A stretch of DNA of 64,000 nucleotides from Aliishimia ponticola (GCF_004803475.1 NZ_SRKY01000003.1:310001-374000), one strand, 5' to 3'; shown: positions 8,257-16,192, counted from the first letter of the stretch. The notes: generated by a model from the sequence alone, not told the origin. Numbers and translations: made by a program.

Positions 8257-8883
8257 ATGACCCCTGCCCGCCCCTTGCTGACTGGCACGAATGTCATTCC
8301 CGTTCTCGCCTTTTCCGAAGTCGCGCCGACGCTCAAGATGATCGAACGCATGATCGGCGCAGGGCTGAAGGTGATCGAATTGACCCGGCGGTCGGACGTC
8401 GCACGCGAAACGCTGCGCGAGGCGAAAGCGGCGTTTGGCAAGGACGCGCTGATCGGCATGGGCACGATCCTGTCGCCGCAGCAGCTTGACGAAAGCATCG
8501 ATGACGGCGCGGATTTCGGGGTGTCGCCGGGGCTAACGCCGACGCTGATGGACGCGATTGCCAAGACCGATTTCCCCTTTCTGCCCGGCACATCCACCGT
8601 GGCAGAGGCGATGCGGGCGCGCGAAGCCGGGTTCGATGTGCTGAAATTCTTCCCCGCCGAACAAGCGGGCGGTGCAGGGTATCTCAAGGCGATGGGGGCC
8701 GTACTGCCCGACGTCGTCTTTTGCCCCACTGGCGGCGTGTCGGAAAAGAACGCGCACCAATATCTGGCCCTGCCCAATGTGATCTGCGTGGGGGCAAGCG
8801 CGCTGTCCGGGCCAGCCAGCGCCGACCCGTTCGACGCTGCCGGGTTTGCTGAATTAATAGGCAAGTTTTCCCCGCCGAGCTAA
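8257..8883 (+). CDS. eda: 2-dehydro-3-deoxy-phosphogluconate (KDPG) aldolase
   Basis: A 208-residue class I aldolase that cleaves KDPG to pyruvate and glyceraldehyde 3-phosphate. Catalytic residues are visible: Glu41 in VIELTRRS and the Schiff-base Lys130 in DVLKFFPAEQAGG. GMGTIL and the phosphate-binding PTGGV segment are also present. It is the expected last step after the UxaA-type dehydratase and KDG kinase. AGGAG at 8246-8250 sits six bases before the ATG. The 94-base gap upstream means it could be co-transcribed with the operon or have its own promoter. It is distinct from the second KDPG/KDPGal-type aldolase of the galactoside locus at 32795. Confidence 0.93.
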   Translation: MTPARPLLTGTNVIPVLAFSEVAPTLKMIERMIGAGLKVIELTRRSDVARETLREAKAAFGKDALIGMGTILSPQQLDESIDDGADFGVSPGLTPTLMDAIAKTDFPFLPGTSTVAEAMRAREAGFDVLKFFPAEQAGGAGYLKAMGAVLPDVVFCPTGGVSEKNAHQYLALPNVICVGASALSGPASADPFDAAGFAELIGKFSPPS

Positions 8884-8920
8884 CCGGATCGGGCTACACT
8901 CTGGCAAATCCGCCTGCGCC

Positions 8921-9835
8921 ATGGTGGTTTGGCCATCTGCGCAGGAGGACAGGACGATCGACGGAACCACCGCAGCCCATGACGCGACCGGGACGATGCC
9001 GCCCCGTGCGATTGGCCGGGCGCATGTGGCCGTGCGTTTGCGCGATGCAGACGCAGCAGGCCAGAGCCCTTCTGTTCTGTCGGACCTGCACCAATCTGGG
9101 TCGATGCGCGTGCTGTTCCCGCGCCCTGCCGCCCCGCCGACGGCGATGCTTCTCAATACGGCGGGGGGGATCACTGGCGGGGACCGGTTCGATATTTCGC
9201 TTGAGGTGGGCAAAGGCGCGCACCTAACCGTGACCACGCAGGCAGCAGAACGCGCCTATGCGGCGATGCCGGGGCCTGCGGGGCGGTTATCCACAGCCAT
9301 CTCCGTTGCTGAGGGCGGCGCGGTTCGCTGGCTGCCACAGGAAACGATCCTGTTTGATAACAGCGACTTGAACCGCCGCCTTGATGTGGAACTTGATGGG
9401 GATAACAGCAGCGCGCTGATTGTGGAGCCGTTGGTCTTTGGCCGTCACGCCCATGGCGAAATTCTGACCGACGCGCGCCTGCGCGACCGCATTCGGATCA
9501 ACCGAAATGGCCGGGCCATTTTCGCCGACGGGATCGACCTTGCCGGGAACGTCACCGAACAATTGCGCCACCCTGCCCGCGGCGGCGGCGCGGGTGCCAT
9601 GGCAACCGTGGTTCTGGCCCACCCGAGCGCCGAAGCGCAGCTGACTCCGCTGCGTTTGCTTGGCGATGAAATATTAGGCAGCGGCGCACAAATCCGCGTC
9701 GGCACCAGTCTTTTGGCCCCGGATTTGCTTGTCCTGCGCTGCCTCGCCGATGATAGTTTTAACCTGCGCCGCGTGCTCCTGCCTGTGCTGGATCATCTGA
9801 CGAACGGCGCGCTGCCGATCTGCTGGAGACTATGA
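8921..9835 (+). CDS. ureD: Urease accessory protein UreD
   Basis: UreD is the scaffold that, with UreF and UreG, delivers nickel to the urease apoprotein. Family segments include [31 protein letters not shown] and [10 protein letters not shown]. The true start is uncertain. ATG 8921 gives 304 residues but has no ribosome-binding site. ATG 8996 would give 279 residues. A perfect AGGAGG at 8943-8948 instead points to an in-frame ATC at 8957, and that leader (AGGAGGACAGGACGATC) is almost the same as the ureC leader (AGAAGGACAGGACCATG). The stop is 4 bases before the ureA start. This is the first gene of the urease operon. Confidence 0.93.
   Translation: MVVWPSAQEDRTIDGTTAAHDATGTMPPRAIGRAHVAVRLRDADAAGQSPSVLSDLHQSGSMRVLFPRPAAPPTAMLLNTAGGITGGDRFDISLEVGKGAHLTVTTQAAERAYAAMPGPAGRLSTAISVAEGGAVRWLPQETILFDNSDLNRRLDVELDGDNSSALIVEPLVFGRHAHGEILTDARLRDRIRINRNGRAIFADGIDLAGNVTEQLRHPARGGGAGAMATVVLAHPSAEAQLTPLRLLGDEILGSGAQIRVGTSLLAPDLLVLRCLADDSFNLRRVLLPVLDHLTNGALPICWRL
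8943..8959 (+). promoter_or_regulatory. Strong RBS facing a non-canonical ATC codon in ureD
   Basis: AGGAGG at 8943-8948 is followed, 8 bases later, by ATC at 8957-8959 in the ureD frame. The 17 bases match the ureC leader at 11573-11588 in all but a few positions, with ATG there. Either ATC is used as a rare start codon or an original ATG has mutated and initiation shifted. Confidence 0.45.
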
Positions 9836-9839
9836 CCCG

Positions 9840-10142
9840 ATGCAACTGACGCCCCGCGAAAAGGATAAGCTGCTGGTGGCGATGGCCGCCGAGGTCGCCC
9901 GCAAGAGGCTGGCCCGCGGCGTAAAGCTGAACCATCCCGAAGCGATTGCGCTGATTACCGATGCGGTGGTCGAAGGCGCGCGCGATGGGCGCAGCGTCGC
10001 TGATATGATGCAAGCGGGCGCCGAAGTCGTGACACGCGCGCAATGTATGGAGGGCGTGGCCGAGATGATCCACGAAGTGCAGGTCGAGGCGACTTTCCCG
10101 GACGGCACCAAGCTTGTCACCGTCCACAACCCAATTCGTTAA
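9840..10142 (+). CDS. ureA: Urease gamma subunit
   Basis: A 100-residue structural subunit, the normal length for UreA. Typical sequence features are [12 protein letters not shown] at the start, [15 protein letters not shown] and [19 protein letters not shown]. It assembles with UreB and UreC into the nickel hydrolase that converts urea to ammonia and carbamate in the cytoplasm. GGAGA at 9824 precedes the ATG, and the gap to ureD is only 4 bases. The stop codon lies inside the first unit of a 17-base tandem repeat (see 10132-10182). Confidence 0.96.
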   Translation: MQLTPREKDKLLVAMAAEVARKRLARGVKLNHPEAIALITDAVVEGARDGRSVADMMQAGAEVVTRAQCMEGVAEMIHEVQVEATFPDGTKLVTVHNPIR

Positions 10143-10182
10143 GCGGGCCAATTCGCTAAGCGGGCCCATTCGTTATGGCGGC
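10132..10182 (+). repeat. Three 17-bp tandem repeats across the ureA stop
   Basis: Three head-to-tail 17-base units: CAATTCGTTAAGCGGGC (10132), CAATTCGCTAAGCGGGC (10149) and CCATTCGTTATGGCGGC (10166). Units 1 and 2 differ at one base; unit 3 has diverged further. The ureA stop TAA lies in unit 1, so the array extends the gap before the next small gene without changing UreA. Confidence 0.85.
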
Positions 10183-10240
10183 CCGCGCCCGACCAACACG
10201 CCGACCGAGAAGACAGATCAAGACCATAAAGGACCGCCCC

Positions 10241-10429
10241 ATGAAGACGATTTTGCCGCTTTCCTCCCTGATTGCCGTATTGGCCCCTGCCGCTGCGATG
10301 GCGCATGGCGGCGCGCATCTGCATCCACATGGGGTCGAAGGCTGGGTCGTGGGGCTGGGCATCGTGGCGATGATCGCAGGCGGCGCGGTGAGCGTGCGCG
10401 TTGCACGGCGCGGGCAGGATCGCAAATGA
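10241..10429 (+). CDS. Small exported or membrane peptide between ureA and ureB
   Basis: A 62-residue ORF with a hydrophobic signal-like N-terminus ending near AMA (residues 1-20), a short histidine-rich stretch [10 protein letters not shown], a second hydrophobic helix (about residues 31-50) and a basic end. Its stop overlaps the ureB start (ATGA), so it is part of the urease operon. I chose ATG 10241, not the upstream in-frame ATG 10175, because the latter adds a basic, non-signal-like extension made mostly of repeat-derived sequence. No function is recognised. The His cluster next to a membrane helix could bind nickel, which is speculation from context. Confidence 0.6.
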   Translation: MKTILPLSSLIAVLAPAAAMAHGGAHLHPHGVEGWVVGLGIVAMIAGGAVSVRVARRGQDRK

Positions 10430-10728
10430 TCCCCGGCGAGATCATTACCGAAGGGACGCTGACGCTGAATGCCGGGCGTGAGGCGATCACCGTCATGGTC
10501 GCCAATACCGGCGATCGTCCAGTTCAGGTCGGCAGCCATTACCACTTTGCGGAAACCAACCCCGCTTTGGATTTCGACCGGGGCGCGGCGCGGGGTATGC
10601 GCCTTGATATCGCGGCGGGCACGGCGGTGCGTTTTGAACCCGGCCAGCGGCGCGAGGTGCAATTGATCCCCATCGGTGGAAAGCGCGAGATTTACGGCTT
10701 TAACCAAGCTATCATGGGTCCGATCTGA
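10426..10728 (+). CDS. ureB: Urease beta subunit
   Basis: A 100-residue urease structural subunit. Family-typical segments are [47 protein letters not shown] and YGFNQAIMG. It packs against UreC in the (UreABC)3 assembly. Here ureA, ureB and ureC are separate genes, as in most Proteobacteria, unlike the fused Helicobacter arrangement. The ATG overlaps the stop of the small peptide gene. Confidence 0.96.
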   Translation: MIPGEIITEGTLTLNAGREAITVMVANTGDRPVQVGSHYHFAETNPALDFDRGAARGMRLDIAAGTAVRFEPGQRREVQLIPIGGKREIYGFNQAIMGPI

Positions 10729-10757
10729 GATTGGATCGCGTAACAAGGAACGCGCGT

Positions 10758-11081
10758 ATGTTGAGAAAATCCGACCCCTACACCTTATGGCATACGGGGC
10801 TTCATACTTGGCAGTTGATGCTGGATGCGCAGATGGTGATGACCATGCGCATGATGGGCATGGCGGGGCTTTGGTCCGTCACCCCGGCGGAACAGTCGCG
10901 CATGGTGTCCGAAAAGACCGAAGCCTTCACCGATGCGGCCGCGGCCTCGGCCCGGGCGATGGCGCGCGGCGGCTCGCCCGCCGATATCGCGGCGGCGGCG
11001 TTGAAACCGGTGCGCCGCAAGGCCCGCAGCAACGCAAAGCGGCTGGCCAAGCGCGGCCCCAATACGCGGGCAAAGCACTGA
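10758..11081 (+). CDS. Hypothetical methionine-rich helical protein in the urease operon
   Basis: A 107-residue protein without a signal peptide. The first half is an amphipathic, methionine-rich helix (QMVMTMRMMGMAGLW), the middle is Ala-rich, and the C-terminus is strongly basic (residues 80-107, many Arg/Lys). Similar small proteins occur beside urease genes in Rhodobacterales, sometimes labelled antifreeze or phasin-like, but I do not trust either name as a function. I use ATG 10758, with AAGGAA ten bases upstream, and reject TTG 10731. Its stop overlaps the start of the next gene (TGATG). A DNA- or polymer-binding role would fit the composition but is unproven. Confidence 0.6.
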   Translation: MLRKSDPYTLWHTGLHTWQLMLDAQMVMTMRMMGMAGLWSVTPAEQSRMVSEKTEAFTDAAAASARAMARGGSPADIAAAALKPVRRKARSNAKRLAKRGPNTRAKH

Positions 11082-11434
11082 TGCGACAGGCTGCGGCAGC
11101 GACGGTGGTTTTGGGCTTCTGGGCCAGTATGGGCCACGCGGCCTGCCCCGGCGCGTCGCAGGCTGAAATGAACGAATGCGCGGCCGCCGAGTATCAGCGG
11201 GCCGATGCGGAACTGAATGCTCTGTGGAGCTATGCAAAACCCAGCGCCGATCAGATGGGCGTTGGCGCGCAGCTTCTGGACGCGCAGCGCAAGTGGATCG
11301 CCTATCGCGACGCGGCCTGCACGGCCGAGGCGGAGATGTTCCGGGGCGGGTCGATCCAGCCCTTGGTCTGGTTCCAATGCATGACCCGTCTGACAGCCCA
11401 GCGCAGCGGCGATCTGCGCAACTTCAGCAACTAA
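11081..11434 (+). CDS. DUF1311/LprI-like periplasmic protein
   Basis: A 117-residue protein with a signal peptide (residues 1-20, ending GHA) and the DUF1311 (LprI-type) domain. That domain is recognised by the cysteines, by AEYQRADAELNALW, and by AQRKWIAYRDAACTAE followed by a helical end. The family includes lysozyme inhibitors of the LprI type, but most members have no proven role. The ATG shares one base with the preceding stop, so it is coupled to the Met-rich protein. Why a periplasmic protein sits inside a cytosolic urease operon is not evident; conserved synteny in relatives would show whether it is functional context. Confidence 0.65.
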   Translation: MRQAAAATVVLGFWASMGHAACPGASQAEMNECAAAEYQRADAELNALWSYAKPSADQMGVGAQLLDAQRKWIAYRDAACTAEAEMFRGGSIQPLVWFQCMTRLTAQRSGDLRNFSN

Positions 11435-11550
11435 GATGCAGGCTTTGGCGGCATATCCCGCGCCACGCCGCGCCGTTCCGGGCCGGGGCCAAGCCTACCC
11501 GGCCTCAGATAATCCCCGCGCCATGCCCGCAACCGCGCGCGCGCCGACAA

Positions 11551-11576
11551 GACCCGCTAGAACGACCCGCTAGAAG
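11551..11576 (+). repeat. 13-bp direct duplication just upstream of ureC
   Basis: Two adjacent copies of a 13-base unit, GACCCGCTAGAAC (11551-11563) and GACCCGCTAGAAG (11564-11576). The second runs into the ureC ribosome-binding region AGAAGGACAGGACC. It looks like a small slippage duplication and is independent of the 17-base array after ureA. Confidence 0.8.
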
Positions 11577-11585
11577 GACAGGACC

Positions 11586-13346
11586 ATGCCCACGACAATC
11601 TCTCGTGCTGATTACGCCGCCATGTTCGGCCCCACCACCGGCGACAAGGTGCGGCTGGCCGATACGGAGCTGTTCATCGAAGTGGAGCGGGATCTGACCG
11701 CTGAAGCCGTGGGCGCGGCCATGTCCGGCGGCTCTGGCGGGAATGCGGCGATTTATGGCGAAGAGGTCAAGTTCGGTGGCGGCAAGGTGATCCGCGACGG
11801 GATGGGCCAAAGCCAGGTCACACGCGCGGGCGGTGCGGTCGATACGGTCATTACCAACGCGCTGATCCTCGATCACACGGGGATCTACAAGGCGGATATC
11901 GGGCTGAAGGACGGGCGTATCGCGGGCATCGGCAAGGCGGGCAACCCGGACACGCAGCCCGGCGTCGATATCATCGTCGGTCCCGGCACCGAGGCCATCG
12001 CGGGCGAAGGCCGGATCATCACGGCTGGCGGTTTTGACAGCCATATCCACTTCATTTGCCCACAACAGATCGAAGACGCGCTGCATTCTGGCCTGACGAC
12101 AATGCTGGGCGGCGGCACCGGCCCGGCGCATGGAACGCTGGCCACCACCTGCACCCCCGGCCCCTGGCATATCGGGCGGATGATGCAGGCGGCTGACGCC
12201 TTTCCGATGAACCTGGCCTTTGCGGGCAAGGGCAATGCCTCGCTCCCTGCCGCGCTGGAAGAGCAGATCAAGGCCGGGGCCTGCGCGCTGAAACTGCACG
12301 AGGACTGGGGCACCACGCCCGGCGCGATTGATTGCTGCCTCTCGGTCGCGGACGCGATGGATGTTCAGGTGATGATCCACACCGATACGCTGAACGAATC
12401 CGGCTTTGTCGAGAATACAGTGAAGGCGATGAAGGGCCGCACCATCCATGCCTTCCACACCGAAGGCGCGGGCGGCGGGCACGCCCCGGACATCATCAAG
12501 ATCTGCGGCGAAGAGCATGTGCTGCCGTCATCGACCAATCCGACCCGGCCCTTCACCGTGAACACGCTGGAAGAGCATCTCGACATGCTGATGGTCTGTC
12601 ACCACCTTGATAAATCCATCCCCGAGGACGTCGCCTTTGCCGAAAGCCGTATCCGGCGCGAGACTATCGCAGCCGAGGATATCCTGCACGACATGGGCGC
12701 GTTTTCGATCATCGCTTCGGACAGTCAGGCCATGGGCCGCGTGGGCGAGGTGATCATCCGCACCTGGCAGACCGCCGACAAGATGAAGAAGCAGCGCGGA
12801 CGGCTGGCGGATGAAACCGGCGAGAACGACAACATGCGCGCGCGCCGCTATGTGGCCAAATACACGATCAACCCGGCGATTGCGCATGGGCTGTCCCACG
12901 AGATCGGGTCCATCGAACTGGGCAAGCGGGCGGATATCGTGATCTGGTCCCCTGCCTTCTTTGGCGTGAAGCCCGAAATGGTGCTGCTGGGCGGCACGAT
13001 CGCTTGTGCGCAGATGGGCGATCCCAATGCCTCCATCCCGACGCCGCAGCCGGTCTATACACGGCCAATGTTCGGGGCCTATGGGCGGTCGGTCGAACGC
13101 TCTGCCGTGACATTCGTGTCCGAAGCCGCGCAGGCGGAGGGGATCGGGAACACGCTGGGGCTGGCCAAGGATACGCTGGCGGTGCGCAACACGCGCGGGA
13201 TCGGCAAGAAAGACCTGAAGCTGAACACCGCAACGCCCGAGGTCGAGGTCAACCCGGAAACCTACGAAGTGCGCGCGGATGGTGAATTGCTGACCTGCCA
13301 ACCTGCAAGCGAGCTGCCCATGGCGCAGCGCTATTTCCTGTTCTAA
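11586..13346 (+). CDS. ureC: Urease alpha (catalytic) subunit
   Basis: A 586-residue nickel enzyme. The ligands and catalytic residues are all present: His153 and His155 (FDSHIHF), the carbamylated Lys236 (ALKLHEDWG), His265, His291, Asp379 (IIASDSQ), and the flap Cys338-His339 (MVCHHLD). These sit at a constant +19 from Klebsiella numbering as I recall it. The extra length is almost all one insertion: after ERDLT the protein runs [18 protein letters not shown] (residues 39-56) before the conserved [11 protein letters not shown]. The insert is Gly/Ala/Ser-rich and probably a surface loop. Activity is expected to be normal. AGAAGGA precedes the ATG. Confidence 0.96.
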   Translation: MPTTISRADYAAMFGPTTGDKVRLADTELFIEVERDLTAEAVGAAMSGGSGGNAAIYGEEVKFGGGKVIRDGMGQSQVTRAGGAVDTVITNALILDHTGIYKADIGLKDGRIAGIGKAGNPDTQPGVDIIVGPGTEAIAGEGRIITAGGFDSHIHFICPQQIEDALHSGLTTMLGGGTGPAHGTLATTCTPGPWHIGRMMQAADAFPMNLAFAGKGNASLPAALEEQIKAGACALKLHEDWGTTPGAIDCCLSVADAMDVQVMIHTDTLNESGFVENTVKAMKGRTIHAFHTEGAGGGHAPDIIKICGEEHVLPSSTNPTRPFTVNTLEEHLDMLMVCHHLDKSIPEDVAFAESRIRRETIAAEDILHDMGAFSIIASDSQAMGRVGEVIIRTWQTADKMKKQRGRLADETGENDNMRARRYVAKYTINPAIAHGLSHEIGSIELGKRADIVIWSPAFFGVKPEMVLLGGTIACAQMGDPNASIPTPQPVYTRPMFGAYGRSVERSAVTFVSEAAQAEGIGNTLGLAKDTLAVRNTRGIGKKDLKLNTATPEVEVNPETYEVRADGELLTCQPASELPMAQRYFLF

Positions 13347-13499
13347 GCGCGCACGCCATGTCCCTGACCGCCGCCAAAACGCAACGCTTAACACCTAGTT
13401 TACCGGACCTGTTGCCGTGTTTACTGGATTCTAACGGTCATTTGAGAGATACTTGTCCGCAAGGGAGGAAGCCTCGTACGCAGTTTGCAAGGGTTTCCA

Positions 13500-13730
13500 A
13501 TGTCTCAGATAATCATCCACAAGGGGATCAGGCCAACCAACGCCGTCACGGCGATGGTCGATCAGTATTTTGCCGGAATGGGTCAGGGCGTGAACGCCTA
13601 TCTTCTGACCCGGTCGCGCTACAACCAGATTGCCCGGCTGAACGCCAAGTCCGATACGGAACTGGCTGCACTGAACCTGACGCGCGAAAATATCGTGCCG
13701 CATGTGTTCGGCGACCTGTTCGGCGCCTGA
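13500..13730 (+). CDS. Small DUF1127-like protein (first of a tandem pair)
   Basis: A 76-residue ORF starting at ATG 13500 with AAGGG seven bases before it. The C-terminal half, RLNAKSDTELAALNLTRENI, has the L-x-D-x-x-L-x-x-x-x-L-T-R pattern of DUF1127 (YjiS-like) proteins, small basic proteins of Alphaproteobacteria. Some of these bind RNA or affect growth under phosphate and oxidative stress. The neighbouring ORF at 13983 has the same design, so the two are probably paralogues. It is followed by two GC-rich hairpins. I am fairly sure it is a real gene, but the family call is tentative. Confidence 0.6.
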   Translation: MSQIIIHKGIRPTNAVTAMVDQYFAGMGQGVNAYLLTRSRYNQIARLNAKSDTELAALNLTRENIVPHVFGDLFGA

Positions 13731-13745
13731 CCGAACGCCGCACGC

Positions 13746-13764
13746 GCGGCCCGGAAGGGGCCGC
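13746..13764 (+). terminator. GC hairpin after the first DUF1127-like ORF
   Basis: GCGGCCC (13746-13752) pairs with GGGCCGC (13758-13764) across a 5-base loop. There is no clear T-run, so it may be an mRNA-stabilising or pausing hairpin and not a terminator. Confidence 0.4.
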
Positions 13765-13793
13765 ATCTCTTACGCGCAATTTGCCTGCGCCGC

Positions 13794-13824
13794 GCCGTGC
13801 TGATGGGCCCAGCACGGCCGTTTT
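13794..13824 (+). terminator. Possible rho-independent terminator inside the urease operon
   Basis: GCCGTGCT (13794-13801) pairs with AGCACGGC (13811-13818) across a 9-base loop and is followed by CGTTTT. If functional, it would separate ureDABC transcription from ureEFG, at least in part. Confidence 0.45.
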
Positions 13825-13904
13825 GCCATGTGCGGCCCCCTGCCCGTTTGAAAACTCATTAAAATCGAAAGGGTTGCGCCTCATGCAAGGCGGCTATTCC
13901 ACAT

Positions 13905-13919
13905 TGGCACTTCTTTTGT
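13905..13919 (+). promoter_or_regulatory. Weak sigma-54-like element
   Basis: TGGCACTTCTTTTGT at 13905-13919 has the GG and G(T) spacing of a -24/-12 promoter (TGGCAC-N5-TTGC), with one mismatch at the second -12 base. It lies 64 bases before the second DUF1127-like ORF and could drive that ORF and ureEFG. Evidence is pattern only. Confidence 0.25.
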
Positions 13920-13982
13920 CAGCATCACTGACCTATTTTGGATGCAAGGGAGGGAACCAAAGCAATCGCATAGAGGTTTCCA

Positions 13983-14207
13983 ATGGCAGACTTTACAGCA
14001 AACCACGCACCAGCAACCACATTCGGCAATCCGATCAGCCGCTTTTTCAGCAGCATCTGGCACGGCCTGATCTTTCTGGCAGAGCAAAACAGCCGCGTCA
14101 AAGCGCTGAACGAACTGGCAGAAACAACCGACGCAGAACTGGCGTCCAAGGGCCTGACACGCGAACAAGCCGCGCGCCGCATCACGTCGGACATGCTTTA
14201 CATCTAA
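13983..14207 (+). CDS. Small DUF1127-like protein (second of a tandem pair)
   Basis: A 74-residue ORF. The N-terminal third contains an amphipathic helix (ISRFFSSIWHGLIF), followed by RVKALNELAETTDAELASKGLTREQAA, a good match to the DUF1127 pattern (paired leucines, acidic D-x-E-L, then G-L-T-R). It shares the central pattern with the ORF at 13500. AGAGG precedes the ATG at an acceptable distance. The stop is 19 bases before ureE, so it is probably co-transcribed with ureEFG. Function in urease assembly is not known. Confidence 0.65.
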   Translation: MADFTANHAPATTFGNPISRFFSSIWHGLIFLAEQNSRVKALNELAETTDAELASKGLTREQAARRITSDMLYI

Positions 14208-14226
14208 TGCACCCATGGGGGCGGGC

Positions 14227-14796
14227 ATGAGCACCGCCCCTCTTGCACAACCGCGGGTGGCCCGGTCTTACCACGGCCACGCACATGACGCGCCGATCGA
14301 CGAGCTACGTCTTGACTACGACGCGCGTTTCCTGCGCCGCAAGATGCTGATAACGGTGTCCGGCGCACAGGTTCTCGTCGATCTTCCGCAAACCACCTCT
14401 CTTGACCATAACGGCGTGCTGATCCTTGAAGGCGGCGGAGAAATCCTTGTGACCGCCGCGCCCGAAGCCTTGCTGGACGTGCGGGGGCCCGCCCTTCACC
14501 GGCTGGCATGGCATATCGGCAACCGCCACACCCCCTGCCAAATCGAAGACGACCGCCTGCTGATCCAGCGCGATCACGTAATCCGCGACATGCTGACCTT
14601 GCTGGGCGCGGAACTGCGCGAAGTGACGGAGCCCTTCGTGCCCGAAGGTGGCGCTTATGGCATGGGGCGGACGCACAGCCACGCGCACGGCCATTCCCAC
14701 ACGCATGAACATGGGCATGACCACGCGCAAAATCACGGGCACGGGCATTCCCATGATCACGAACAGGCAGGAACCGGCCATGACTCCGGGAACTGA
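14227..14796 (+). CDS. ureE: Urease accessory nickel chaperone UreE
   Basis: A 189-residue metallochaperone that supplies Ni2+ to the UreDFG complex. The N-terminal peptide-binding domain is followed by the metal-binding domain with GNRHTPCQIEDDRLLI. The last 42 residues are a histidine-rich tail with 15 His in alternating H-x-H arrangement, typical of nickel-storing UreE. I prefer ATG 14227, preceded by GGGG at the right distance, over ATG 14215. The end overlaps ureF by 17 bases. Confidence 0.95.
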   Translation: MSTAPLAQPRVARSYHGHAHDAPIDELRLDYDARFLRRKMLITVSGAQVLVDLPQTTSLDHNGVLILEGGGEILVTAAPEALLDVRGPALHRLAWHIGNRHTPCQIEDDRLLIQRDHVIRDMLTLLGAELREVTEPFVPEGGAYGMGRTHSHAHGHSHTHEHGHDHAQNHGHGHSHDHEQAGTGHDSGN

Positions 14797-15430
14797 CCCT
14801 GCCCTTGTCCTGGCGCAATGGTTCTCTCCCGGTTTTCCCATCGGCGCTTTCGCCTATTCCCACGGGCTGGAATGGCTGATCGAAAGCGGTGATCTTGCGA
14901 CGGCGCAAGACCTGCAAGACTGGATCGAGGTGCTGTTGCGCGACGGAACCGGGAAGAATGACGCGATTTTCGTGGCTTCGGCCTATGACGCCGAGACGGA
15001 AGACCAGATGCAGATGCTTGACGATCTGTGCCGCGCGTATTGCTCCGGCCTTGGGCGGCGGGTCGAAACGGTGGAACAGGGCGGCGCATTTGCGCGGACC
15101 CTGCGGGATATGGGCGCGGCGGAGGTGCCGGATATGTGCTATCCGGTGGCTGTGGGCCGGGCGGCGCGCTTGGCGGGTTTGCCGCTGGGGCTGACGATCC
15201 GGTTCTATCTGCACGCCTTCGCGGCGAACCTGATCTCCGCCGCGGTGCGACGGGTGCCGCTGGGGCAGGTGGAAGGCCAGCGCGTTTTGGCCGCTTTGGC
15301 CCCGGTGATCGAAGGGCTGTCCCGCGCGGTGCCGGACCTTGACCTGCCCGACCTTGGCACCACAAGTTTTGCAGCGGAAATCGCGGGCATGGCCCATGAG
15401 ACGCTCTATTCGAAAACATTCCGCACGTAA
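14780..15430 (+). CDS. ureF: Urease accessory protein UreF
   Basis: A 216-residue, all-helical accessory protein that acts with UreD as a GTPase-gating factor for UreG during nickel insertion. Recognisable segments are [22 protein letters not shown] near the N-terminus and a helix ending in the [13 protein letters not shown] region, whose C-terminal arm contacts UreD in homologues. The start is inside the 3' end of ureE, consistent with translational coupling; GGAAC lies nine bases upstream of the ATG. Confidence 0.95.
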   Translation: MTPGTDPALVLAQWFSPGFPIGAFAYSHGLEWLIESGDLATAQDLQDWIEVLLRDGTGKNDAIFVASAYDAETEDQMQMLDDLCRAYCSGLGRRVETVEQGGAFARTLRDMGAAEVPDMCYPVAVGRAARLAGLPLGLTIRFYLHAFAANLISAAVRRVPLGQVEGQRVLAALAPVIEGLSRAVPDLDLPDLGTTSFAAEIAGMAHETLYSKTFRT

Positions 15431-15456
15431 GAGCGGGAAACGAGGAAGGTACATCC

Positions 15457-16089
15457 ATGCACTCCCCCAACGGTCCCTTGCGCATCGGTATCGGCGGCCC
15501 GGTTGGCGCTGGCAAGACAACGCTGACCGCACGCCTTGCCGAAGCATTGAAGGCGCGCCACTCCGTCGGTGTGATCACCAACGATATTTACACGCAGGAA
15601 GACGCCGAGGCGCTGATGCGTATGCAGGTCCTGCCCGATGACCGGGTGATCGGGGTGGAAACCGGCGGCTGCCCGCATACCGCGATCCGCGAGGACGCGT
15701 CGATCAACCTTGCCGCCGTGGCCCGCCTGTCCGAACGGCATCCCGATCTGGAGGTCGTTCTGATCGAAAGCGGAGGAGACAACCTGTCGGCGACGTTTTC
15801 GCCGGAACTGGCGGATGTTACGCTTTATGTGATCGATGTCGCGGCGGGCGAAGAAATCCCGCGCAAGGGTGGCCCGGCGATTACCCGCTCTGACATCCTG
15901 ATCATCAACAAGACGGATTTGGCCCCGCATGTGGGTGCATCGCTTGAAGTGATGGATCGCGACGCGGCGCGGATGCGGCAAGGGCGTCCGTTCTTCTTTG
16001 CCCAGCTGAAACACGGAACCGGGGTCGAGGAAATCGTATCAGCGATCCGCGATGTGTCCGGGCTGGGGATCGAAGCGGCGCTGAGCTAA
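15457..16089 (+). CDS. ureG: Urease accessory GTPase UreG
   Basis: A 210-residue SIMIBI-class GTPase that powers nickel delivery to urease. The P-loop [11 protein letters not shown] lies at about residues 10-20. [14 protein letters not shown] contains the Cys-Pro-His motif that binds Ni at the dimer interface, ESGGDN is the switch region, and [11 protein letters not shown] is the guanine-specificity motif. AGGAAGG precedes the ATG. It is the last gene of the urease operon; after it a 100-base gap leads to a convergent chemoreceptor gene. Confidence 0.96.
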   Translation: MHSPNGPLRIGIGGPVGAGKTTLTARLAEALKARHSVGVITNDIYTQEDAEALMRMQVLPDDRVIGVETGGCPHTAIREDASINLAAVARLSERHPDLEVVLIESGGDNLSATFSPELADVTLYVIDVAAGEEIPRKGGPAITRSDILIINKTDLAPHVGASLEVMDRDAARMRQGRPFFFAQLKHGTGVEEIVSAIRDVSGLGIEAALS

Positions 16090-16192
16090 CCCCTTGACCC
16101 AGCCTTGCGTGCGCGACTGGTTGTGCGCGGGACGATCGGGGCGCGCTGCCCCGCCGCGCGGCACAAGCCCGCGCAGAAGCCGTCGCGGCCGG

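Noticed and set aside
13358-14230. 290-codon plus-strand frame between ureC and ureE
   Set aside because: It spans two small DUF1127-like ORFs in another frame, plus hairpins; composition is irregular and it has no RBS.
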